Below are positions 1 to 6,086 of a DNA stretch of 9,771 nt, in pieces. Each line of letters opens with the position of its first letter. Within the stretch, counting starts at the first letter, position 1. The notes beneath the pieces are model-generated. The model was not told the origin of the DNA. It saw only the letters and a list, made by a program, of their open reading frames with translations, and did no database searches. This DNA is from an uncultured Flavobacteriaceae bacterium (GTDB lineage Bacteria > Bacteroidota > Bacteroidia > Flavobacteriales > Flavobacteriaceae). The position numbers and the translations under genes were made by a program. The stretch lies in contig CAMZMA010000156.1 in NCBI GenBank assembly GCA_947311815.1, forward strand, positions 1 to 9,771, given 5' to 3'.

Positions 1-398
1 ATCCTGTGCGAATAGTGTTAGATAGAGGTTTGAGAATACCAAAAAACGCTCATGTTTTTGATAAAAGTATTCCGACAATTGTTTTTATAGAAAAAAGAGG
101 GGGGAAGCTAGAGTCAACTGAAAAAAACACCGCTTTTGAGGCGATTGATTTTTCTAATAATGTTGCCAAACAAATTGTAACAATACTTTTTAAACACAAA
201 ATACAGTCTGTAATTATTGAAGGGGGTGCAAAAACCTTACAAACCTTTATTGATGAGAATTTGTGGGATGAAGCGAGAGTTTTTACAGGAAATGTTTGTT
301 TTAAAAATGGCGTAGAAGCCCCAATTTTAAAGCATAAAAAAGAAATAGTAACAAAAAACATCAAAAATGATGTGTTAAAAATATATGTAAATGATTAA
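1..398 (+). CDS. ribD: RibD C-terminal reductase domain, 5' end cut by window
   Basis: This is the end of the bifunctional riboflavin-synthesis enzyme. The C-terminal domain reduces 5-amino-6-ribosylaminouracil 5'-phosphate with NADPH in the cytoplasm. The frame is open to the left edge (first full codon at position 3), so the GTG at 6 is internal and not a start. Visible marks are the strand PVRIVLDRGLRIP at the left edge, typical of RibD/RibG reductase domains, and IIEGGAKTLQTFIDENLWDE about 60 residues before the stop, which matches the conserved EGGA...L...F....L.DE segment of the NADPH-binding fold. About 130 residues are present, roughly the last third of a usual RibD of about 340-370 residues, and the deaminase domain is missing. 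The stop overlaps the start of the next gene by 8 bases, so the two are probably co-transcribed and coupled. Assignment by motif memory is firm. Confidence 0.93.
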   Translation, partial: PVRIVLDRGLRIPKNAHVFDKSIPTIVFIEKRGGKLESTEKNTAFEAIDFSNNVAKQIVTILFKHKIQSVIIEGGAKTLQTFIDENLWDEARVFTGNVCFKNGVEAPILKHKKEIVTKNIKNDVLKIYVND

Positions 399-996
399 AA
401 ATATCATTTTCGATTTTGGCGATATCTTTATCAATTTAGACAAAGAAGCAACCGTTAAAGAAATGGCGAAATTAGGTGTCACATCAATTTCTGATGAGAT
501 GATGCAAGTATATTACAAATACGAACAAGGCTTGATTTCTACGGATGAATTTGTAGATTTCTATCACCAAAAATGTGCTGTAAAAAAAGCCCATTTAATA
601 CGTGCGTGGAACGCTATTTTACTAGATTTCCCAAAGTATCGATTGCAGTTTTTAAAAGAGTTGGCTGCAAGTAAAAAATACCGTTTGTTTTTGTTGAGCA
701 ATACAAACGATTTGCATATTTCTTGGATAAAAAACAATTGGGGAATGGCATTGTATAATGAGTTTAAAAATTGTTTTGAGCAGTTTTATTTATCACACGA
801 AATTCATTTTAGAAAACCAAATAAAAATATTTTTGAGTTTGTGCTTAAAGAAAACAATTTGCTTCCGTCAGAAACTATTTTTATAGATGACACCAAAGAA
901 AATACAGCTACAGCCAACCAGTTAGAAATGAAAGTTTGGCATTTAATTCCGCAAAAAGAAGATGTTGTTCATTTGTTACAAAAAAAAGGGTTTTAG
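391..996 (+). CDS. YihX-like HAD-superfamily phosphatase
   Basis: A 201-residue cytoplasmic HAD (subfamily IA) hydrolase. Motif I is FDFGD with nucleophile Asp8. Motif II is LLSNTN around Ser103, motif III is the RKP lysine at about 142, and motif IV is IDD at 165-167. The pattern LSNTN-x-LH, YLS...RKP and DD...N...ANQL closely follows E. coli YihX, a glucose-1-phosphate phosphatase. The usual second Asp of motif I is Gly10, as in YihX. A small helical cap lies between motifs I and II (about residues 15-90). The substrate cannot be read from sequence. The position after ribD makes a riboflavin-pathway phosphatase (dephosphorylating the pyrimidinedione phosphate) an attractive guess, but the closest family resemblance is to sugar-phosphate phosphatases. 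The ATG sits inside the end of ribD (8-base overlap), and the stop abuts the next start, so this is an internal operon gene. Confidence 0.88.
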   Translation: MIKNIIFDFGDIFINLDKEATVKEMAKLGVTSISDEMMQVYYKYEQGLISTDEFVDFYHQKCAVKKAHLIRAWNAILLDFPKYRLQFLKELAASKKYRLFLLSNTNDLHISWIKNNWGMALYNEFKNCFEQFYLSHEIHFRKPNKNIFEFVLKENNLLPSETIFIDDTKENTATANQLEMKVWHLIPQKEDVVHLLQKKGF

Positions 997-1860
997 ATGT
1001 TGTATTTGGTATTAAGTGTATTGTTTTCAAGCGGGTTGTTTGTTGTTTTTAAACTATTAGATGTTTATAAAATTGATACATTACAAGCTATTGTCATCAA
1101 TTATAGTATTGCTTTTTCTGTTGGTTTTTTTATGTCTAACGTTGCGGTAGATACTTCTCAAATACCCAATCAACCGTGGTTTTATGGAGCGTTATTTTTG
1201 GGTTTTTTATTTATAAGTATCTTTTTTGTCATGGCGTTAACCGCACAAAGAAATGGCTTGTCAGTAGCTTCTGTTGCAGGTAAAATGTCAGTAGTAATTC
1301 CTGTTGTTTTCGGAATTGTTGTGTATAAAGAAAGTGTAGGTTTTGTGAAAATAATAGGGATATTATTAGCCTTGGTTGCGGTGTATTTATCATCAGCAAA
1401 AAGCGATAAAACACCTGTAAAATTTAAAAATTTATTACTCCCTTTACTCTTGTTTTTAGGTTCGGGAACTATTGATGCTTCTTTAAAATTTATTGAAAAA
1501 AATTATGTTCCAAAAGATACTATTCCGCTTTTTTTAGCCACTATTTTTGGGACCGCTTTTTTTATTGGATTACTTTCTTTATTAATTAAAATAACAAAAA
1601 CTACAGTTGTATTTAGTTATAAAAGTATTGTTGGAGGTGTTTTTTTAGGAATTGTAAATTATTATTCGATGGTTTTTTTATTAAAAGCATTACATACCAA
1701 AGGAATGGAAAGTTCTACACTGTTTACCATCAATAATGTGGCAATCGTTATTTTTACAACACTTTTTGCGTTGGTGTTTTTCAAAGAAAAATTGATTAAA
1801 AAAAATTGGATAGGTATTGGGTTGGCAATTATTAGTATTTTATTAGTAGTTTTAGCCTAA
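997..1860 (+). CDS. EamA/DMT-family membrane transporter
   Basis: A 287-residue very hydrophobic inner-membrane protein with about ten predicted membrane segments (roughly residues 2-20, 28-47, 62-82, 88-109, 115-133, 145-163, 175-197, 209-229, 240-261 and 270-286). It is built as two five-helix EamA repeats. Each repeat carries the typical acidic mark at the end of its fourth helix: VVYKE at about 108-112 and VFFKE at about 260-264. The family (drug/metabolite transporter superfamily) exports amino acids, nucleobase-like metabolites or drugs, but the substrate is not readable here. Co-location with ribD could hint at a flavin-related solute, which is speculation because EamA genes sit in many contexts. 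The ATG follows the upstream stop directly with no spacer. The stop TAA shares its last base with the next gene's ATG (TAATG), implying translational coupling on both sides. Confidence 0.9.
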   Translation: MLYLVLSVLFSSGLFVVFKLLDVYKIDTLQAIVINYSIAFSVGFFMSNVAVDTSQIPNQPWFYGALFLGFLFISIFFVMALTAQRNGLSVASVAGKMSVVIPVVFGIVVYKESVGFVKIIGILLALVAVYLSSAKSDKTPVKFKNLLLPLLLFLGSGTIDASLKFIEKNYVPKDTIPLFLATIFGTAFFIGLLSLLIKITKTTVVFSYKSIVGGVFLGIVNYYSMVFLLKALHTKGMESSTLFTINNVAIVIFTTLFALVFFKEKLIKKNWIGIGLAIISILLVVLA

Positions 1861-2468
1861 TGGAAAATGATGCGTACAAGACCATAGAAAAACCGTCTGA
1901 AGAAACACTCTTTAAAGATCGAAACAGTAAATTTTTCGGATATGCATTTCCTGTAAAAAACGAGGAAGAGGTTAAAGAAGCACTTGTTGGTTTACAAAAA
2001 AAACATCATGCGGCACGTCATTTTTGTTATGCTTGGAAAATTGGCGTAGAAAACCCAAGATTTAGAGCCAATGATGATGGTGAACCTAATAATTCTGCGG
2101 GAATGCCAATATATGGGCAAATTCAATCGTATAATGTTACCAATATTTTAATTGTATCGGTACGATATTTTGGAGGCACAAAATTAGGTGTTGGCGGATT
2201 GATAAATGCGTATAAAACTTCTGCTCAATATGCTTTAGAAGCATCAGAGATTATAGACAAGACACTTAATATAGAGTATCAATTAACTTTTGGATATGAT
2301 GTGATGAACAAAGTAATGCGTGTCATTAAAGAGAAGAAAATTGAAATTATAAAACAAGACTTGGCTTTAGATTGTAAGTATGTAATTTCCATCAGAAAAA
2401 AAGAGGCTCAAGCTATTTTTACTATTTTTGAAAACCTATATAAAGTAGAAATTAAAGAAGTTAGATAG
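1860..2468 (+). CDS. YigZ/IMPACT (UPF0029) family protein
   Basis: A 202-residue cytoplasmic protein of the YigZ/IMPACT family. The N-terminal UPF0029 domain (about 15-125) shows the two hallmark stretches: NDDGEPNNSAGMPI (71-84) and VRYFGGTKLGVGGL (101-114). A DUF1949-like ferredoxin-fold C-terminal part spans about 140-198. The length matches bacterial YigZ (about 205 residues). The eukaryotic relative IMPACT binds GCN1 and modulates translational control. In bacteria the molecular role is not settled, and proposals include nucleic-acid or ribosome binding. The start codon uses the last A of the transporter's TAA stop, so it was probably reached by re-initiation. The 3' end overlaps the opposite-strand thioesterase gene by 8 bases. 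Family assignment is firm and function is not. Confidence 0.93.
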   Translation: MENDAYKTIEKPSEETLFKDRNSKFFGYAFPVKNEEEVKEALVGLQKKHHAARHFCYAWKIGVENPRFRANDDGEPNNSAGMPIYGQIQSYNVTNILIVSVRYFGGTKLGVGGLINAYKTSAQYALEASEIIDKTLNIEYQLTFGYDVMNKVMRVIKEKKIEIIKQDLALDCKYVISIRKKEAQAIFTIFENLYKVEIKEVR

Positions 2469-2862
2469 TGAGTTTTTTCAATAAATAATTAGGGCAACGC
2501 ATTGGTTTCATGGTTTTGCTGTTTAAAAATGCTAAAACGGCGTTTCCAAGCGTAATAATTTCGTTTTTTTCATTGGTAATTTCAAAGTCGAATTCAATTT
2601 TTACAGTAGGTGTTTTTTTAAGGATTGTTTTTACAGTCAAAATTTCATCATAAAAAGCAGAACGTTTAAATTTTGAAGTTAAAGAGATTACAGGCATCAT
2701 AACTCCACTTTTTTCCATATCTTTGTAAGTAACCCCTAAAGAACGTAACCATTCGGTACGTCCTAGTTCAAAATATTGCGCATAATTTCCGTGATAAACC
2801 ACACCCATTTGGTCGGTTTCTCCGTAACGCACTCTAAATGAGGATAAATGATGTTTCGTCAT
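2461..2862 (-). CDS. YbgC-like acyl-CoA thioesterase (hotdog fold)
   Basis: A 133-residue single-domain hotdog thioesterase of the 4-hydroxybenzoyl-CoA thioesterase/YbgC family, which hydrolyses acyl-CoA thioesters in the cytoplasm. The active-site loop is clear: RYGETDQMGVVYHGNYAQYF (about residues 12-31), with the candidate catalytic Asp17 and the Y-H-G-N-Y-x-x-Y-F-E core of the family. The length equals the usual 130-140 residues. The substrate chain length cannot be told. In proteobacteria YbgC sits with the Tol-Pal genes, but here it is divergent from dnaA, so that link does not apply. It reads toward the ribD operon and converges with the YigZ-like gene. I found no TANNTTTG match upstream on this strand, so its promoter is not recognised. 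The ATG at 2862 is the natural start, because the conserved domain begins within ten residues. Confidence 0.92.
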   Translation of the reverse strand: MTKHHLSSFRVRYGETDQMGVVYHGNYAQYFELGRTEWLRSLGVTYKDMEKSGVMMPVISLTSKFKRSAFYDEILTVKTILKKTPTVKIEFDFEITNEKNEIITLGNAVLAFLNSKTMKPMRCPNYLLKKLTI

Positions 2863-2942
2863 GTTTTTTATTAAAAATTTCGGTGAGTTTACGAAAAAAA
2901 TAATTAATAATCAATAGCAAAACCATTTTTTTATACTGAATT

Positions 2943-2951
2943 TTATTCACA
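2943..2951 (+). promoter_or_regulatory. DnaA box upstream of dnaA
   Basis: TTATTCACA is a perfect match to the general DnaA-box consensus TTATNCACA. It lies 66 bases before the dnaA start and overlaps the candidate -7 element by two bases. I saw no second full match on either strand of the 155 bp gap, which favours autorepression of dnaA by DnaA over a replication origin. A 9-mer with one free position arises by chance now and then in A+T-rich DNA, so this rests mainly on its location. Confidence 0.5.
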
Positions 2952-2957
2952 TTTTTG
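2950..2957 (+). promoter_or_regulatory. possible -7 element of the dnaA promoter
   Basis: CATTTTTG differs in one base from the Bacteroidota -7 consensus TANNTTTG and would place the transcript start near 2963, giving a 5' leader of about 55 bases. Only a T-run (2924-2932) occupies the -33 region where TTG would be expected. It is a weak match and is listed because it is the best candidate in the gap between the thioesterase gene and dnaA. Confidence 0.35.
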
Positions 2958-3017
2958 TAGTCCCTAAAGAAAAAGAAAAACCCGAGTAATTAACCATAAT
3001 ATTCCTTCTTATTAATA

Positions 3018-4445
3018 ATGACTAAAACTGCTTCTTCAGTCTGGAATGAATGTTTGTCCTTTATAAAAGACAACATAAAACCTCAAGCGTATAAAACATG
3101 GTTTGAACCTATTAAGCCAGTAAAGCTTTCAGGTGAAGCATTAACAATTCAAGTACCTAGTAAATTTTTTTACGAATGGTTAGAAGAACATTATATAAAA
3201 TTATTAAGAGTATCTTTGGTTAGAGAATTGGGGGCGGATGCAAAACTGATTTACGATGTACGTATGGAAAATACCTACAGTAGTAACAGGCCACAAATTG
3301 TAAAAATACCTAGCGCCAATAGAAACCCGTTAAAACCACAAAAAGTAACCGTTCCTTTAGAAGCAAATAGGAGAGAGTTGAGAAATCCGTTTGTAATTCC
3401 AGGGTTGCAAAAAGTAAAGATAGAATCTCAATTAAATGCCAATTATAATTTTGATAATTTTATTGAAGGAGATTCTAATAGATTAGCACGTTCTGCGGGA
3501 ATGGCAGTCGCCAATAAACCAGGAGGAACTTCGTTTAATCCGTTGTTAATTTACGGTGGTGTTGGACTCGGAAAAACACATTTAGCTCACGCAATAGGGG
3601 TAGAAATTAAAGATAAATATCCAGATAAAACAGTGTTGTATATTTCTTCGGAAAAATTTACACAGCAATTTATAGACTCCGTAAAATCGAATACAAGAAA
3701 TGATTTTATTCATTTTTATCAAATGATAGATGTTTTGTTGATTGATGATGTGCAGTTTTTATCAGGAAAAACAGGAACACAAGATGTATTCTTCCATATT
3801 TTTAATCATTTGCATCAAAATGGTAAACAAGTTGTTTTAACTTCTGACAAAGCGCCTGTTGATATGCAAGATATAGAACAGCGTTTGCTGTCTCGTTTTA
3901 AATGGGGATTATCAGCAGAGTTACAAGCACCAGATTACGAAACAAGAATCTCTATTCTTCAAAATAAATTGTTTAGAGATGGTGTTGAAATGCCAGAAGA
4001 AATTATTGAATATATTGCAAAACATATCAAATCTAATGTTAGAGAATTAGAAGGTGTTATTATTTCTATGATTGCACAAGCGTCTTTTAATAGAAGAGAA
4101 TTTTCTTTAGAATTGGCAAGACAAATTGTAGATAAATTTACCAAAAACACCAAAAAAGAAGTGTCAATTGATTTTATTCAGAAAGAAGTTTCTAAATATT
4201 TTGATATGGATGTTTCTACGCTACAATCAAAAACCAGAAAACGTCATATTGTGCAGGCACGTCAATTGGCAATGTTTTTTGCAAAACGATTAACCAAAAC
4301 ATCGTTGGCAAGTATCGGTAATCAAATTGGTCAAAGAGATCATGCCACCGTATTACATGCGTGTAAAACCGTAGATAATTTAGCGGAAACCGACAAGCAA
4401 TTTAGAAAATACGTAGAAGATTTAAGAAAAAAATTGACTTTCTAA
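3018..4445 (+). CDS. dnaA: chromosomal replication initiator DnaA
   Basis: A 475-residue replication initiator that binds DnaA boxes, melts the origin and loads the helicase. Domain I (about 1-85) starts with the usual W..CL.....I....Y.TWF pattern. A basic, poorly conserved linker (domain II, about 86-135) follows. The AAA+ domain III carries Walker A GGVGLGKT (180-187), Walker B VLLIDD (239-244), sensor I LTSD (274-277), the arginine-finger stretch RLLSRF (289-294) and sensor II NVRELEG (340-346). Domain IV ends with the DNA-binding signature GNQIGQRDHATVLHA (434-448); the third residue before the RDH motif and the T-to-A change after it are mild variants. All catalytic residues are intact and the length is normal. 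It is transcribed divergently from the thioesterase gene. A DnaA box in the upstream gap suggests autoregulation. Confidence 0.98.
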   Translation: MTKTASSVWNECLSFIKDNIKPQAYKTWFEPIKPVKLSGEALTIQVPSKFFYEWLEEHYIKLLRVSLVRELGADAKLIYDVRMENTYSSNRPQIVKIPSANRNPLKPQKVTVPLEANRRELRNPFVIPGLQKVKIESQLNANYNFDNFIEGDSNRLARSAGMAVANKPGGTSFNPLLIYGGVGLGKTHLAHAIGVEIKDKYPDKTVLYISSEKFTQQFIDSVKSNTRNDFIHFYQMIDVLLIDDVQFLSGKTGTQDVFFHIFNHLHQNGKQVVLTSDKAPVDMQDIEQRLLSRFKWGLSAELQAPDYETRISILQNKLFRDGVEMPEEIIEYIAKHIKSNVRELEGVIISMIAQASFNRREFSLELARQIVDKFTKNTKKEVSIDFIQKEVSKYFDMDVSTLQSKTRKRHIVQARQLAMFFAKRLTKTSLASIGNQIGQRDHATVLHACKTVDNLAETDKQFRKYVEDLRKKLTF

Positions 4446-4514
4446 ATACTACTAAATTTTAAGATTCAATAAATCACTATTTTACAGCCTTTTTTAATTT
4501 AAAAGCAAAATATA

Positions 4515-5219
4515 ATGATAGGAAAACTATATTTAATTCCTACTACTTTAGGAGATACAGAACCATTAGAAGTAATGCCGATATCAGTAAAAAAAGTGGT
4601 AGAGCAAGTCGATTTTTATATTGTAGAAAACGAAAAATCTGCTCGTAGGTTTATTAAAAAAATATCACCTAAAAAATCGCAACCTTCTTTAACCATTATG
4701 CTGTTAGATAAATATGCTGATGAATTAGAAATAAGAAGTTATTTAGATGCTTGTTTACAAGGAAAAAATGTAGGATTATTGTCAGAAGCAGGTGTGCCAG
4801 CAGTAGCAGATCCTGGAGCCGTTATTGTGCAAATGGCACACGAAAAAGGTGTGCAAGTTGTTCCGTTGGTAGGACCTTCGTCCATTTTAATGGCGATGAT
4901 GAGTTCTGGTATGAATGGTCAAAATTTTGCGTTTAATGGGTATTTGCCAATCGATAAAGGAGAGCGTAAAAGAGCAATTAAAGATTTAGAACGATTGTCT
5001 AAAGATAAAAATCAATCGCAATTATTTATTGAAACTCCGTATCGGAACGAAAAAATGTTTGCAGAATTAAAAGCTTCATTAACACCTACAACTCGTTTGT
5101 GTATTGCAGCAGATATTACCTTGCCTACAGAATATATCAAAACCTATACGGTAAAAGAGTGGAAACAGCAACAACCAGACTTACACAAACGACCCGCTAT
5201 TTTCATTATTCAGAAGTAA
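4515..5219 (+). CDS. RsmI-like SAM-dependent methyltransferase (tetrapyrrole methylase fold)
   Basis: A 234-residue cytoplasmic methyltransferase of the tetrapyrrole-methylase (SUMT-like) fold, related to RsmI, the enzyme that 2'-O-methylates C1402 of 16S rRNA. Family marks are GKLYLIPTTLGD at the N terminus (equivalent to the RsmI start with ATPIGNL), LLSEAGVPAVADPG (88-101), PLVGPSSIL (117-125) and FIETPYRN (171-178, equivalent to the RsmI YESPHR motif). It is clearly shorter than E. coli RsmI (286 residues) and lacks the GN dipeptide of the first motif. It therefore looks like the short paralogue that many Bacteroidota carry, with no proven substrate. I would not assign rsmI without checking for a second, full-length copy. 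It lies 69 bases after dnaA on the same strand and may be co-transcribed; a TAAATTTT at 4453-4460 is a poor promoter candidate. It ends 3 bases from the convergent peptidase gene. Confidence 0.87.
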   Translation: MIGKLYLIPTTLGDTEPLEVMPISVKKVVEQVDFYIVENEKSARRFIKKISPKKSQPSLTIMLLDKYADELEIRSYLDACLQGKNVGLLSEAGVPAVADPGAVIVQMAHEKGVQVVPLVGPSSILMAMMSSGMNGQNFAFNGYLPIDKGERKRAIKDLERLSKDKNQSQLFIETPYRNEKMFAELKASLTPTTRLCIAADITLPTEYIKTYTVKEWKQQQPDLHKRPAIFIIQK

Positions 5220-5222
5220 AGC

Positions 5223-5993
5223 TTAAATAATTTTCTTAATAACACGTAACCTGTGAGTGTGTTTTTTGGTTTCTACATTGTAAATTCCGCTATGATCTAA
5301 AATGTCAATCCGTACTTTTCCGTGAGCATGAATTATGTAGTAGTCTTTCATAATAATACCAACATGCGTAATATTCCCTTCGGTATCATCAAAAAAAGCC
5401 AAATCTCCAGGTTCGCTTTCTTCAATAAAACTTAATACTTCGCCTTGAGTAGCTTGTTGTTTTGCGTCTCTTAAAATAGGGTAACCGCATAATTTATACA
5501 CTAATTGTGTAAAACCAGAACAATCTAGTCCAAAAGGTGTTTTCCCTCCCCATAAAAAAGGTGCGTTTAAAAACAAGAAAGCTGTTTTTAAAAGAGTTTC
5601 TTTCGGTAGTTTTTTTGAAAATGTTTTTCCGTCATAAGAAAAACGAGTTGTGTTTATTTGAAACTGATGATTCTCAAAAAAAGGCAATGAACTACCGATA
5701 GAAATAGTGGTTAGCTGATTTTTAGTGTCGGTAATAAAATCTACCAATTCGCCAGAAAAAATAGGTTTTTCAATAGAGATTTGTTGGTAAATTTCTTCGG
5801 ATATTTCTTCGTATTGATTATTATCAATATAGCCTTCATAACCATCAAAATGCAATTTAATTTTACTCCAATTTTTTTGCTTTTCTAACACTTTAAAATG
5901 CTCGCCAAACAAAACTTGACTCACCATTTCTGATGTATCAGCTGGCTCAAAACGAAGAGGAACAATACTAAGATTACAAATTCCGTATAACAT
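5223..5993 (-). CDS. NlpC/P60 (C40) cysteine peptidase with SH3b domain, YkfC-like
   Basis: A 256-residue C40 peptidase. The N-terminal half (about 3-60) is an SH3b domain, with ICNLSIVPLRFEPADTSE at its beginning, and a second SH3b-like segment may occupy about 75-120. The catalytic NlpC/P60 domain (about 132-250) shows Cys158 in LDCSGF, His210 in THVGI and His222 in IIHAHG. These spacings (52 and 12 residues) agree with the Cys/His/His triad of YkfC-type gamma-D-glutamyl-L-diamino acid endopeptidases. There is no signal peptide or lipobox at the N terminus, so a cytoplasmic role in recycling muropeptides (cutting after D-Glu in L-Ala-D-Glu-containing peptides) is more likely than cell-wall cutting; this is inference. 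It lies downstream of the thiolase gene on the same strand with a 93 bp gap, and its 3' end nearly touches the convergent methyltransferase gene. Confidence 0.9.
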   Translation of the reverse strand: MLYGICNLSIVPLRFEPADTSEMVSQVLFGEHFKVLEKQKNWSKIKLHFDGYEGYIDNNQYEEISEEIYQQISIEKPIFSGELVDFITDTKNQLTTISIGSSLPFFENHQFQINTTRFSYDGKTFSKKLPKETLLKTAFLFLNAPFLWGGKTPFGLDCSGFTQLVYKLCGYPILRDAKQQATQGEVLSFIEESEPGDLAFFDDTEGNITHVGIIMKDYYIIHAHGKVRIDILDHSGIYNVETKKHTHRLRVIKKII

Positions 5994-6086
5994 TTTAGTG
6001 AATGGTTATTTGTTAATTGTTATTTTGAGAGTTAATTGTTTTACGAGAAGTTATAAAAATAGGTCTTTAAATTTATTATAAAATTG

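Noticed and set aside
50..364. Minus-strand open frame of about 104 codons inside ribD
   Set aside because: It lies wholly antisense to a clear RibD domain, has no recognisable motif, and long antisense frames are common in such A+T-rich genes.
2863..3017. Replication origin between the thioesterase gene and dnaA
   Set aside because: Only one DnaA box is visible, with no box cluster; A+T richness alone is not evidence in this genome.
4490..4508. Inverted repeat CTTTT...AAAAG after dnaA as a terminator
   Set aside because: It has only five A-T/G-C pairs with an A+T-only loop region, indistinguishable from background composition.
4751..4936. Plus-strand frame inside the methyltransferase gene
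   Set aside because: It is an out-of-frame overlap with a conserved SAM-binding core and is rich in Arg/Cys/Ser, as expected for a frame-shifted reading.
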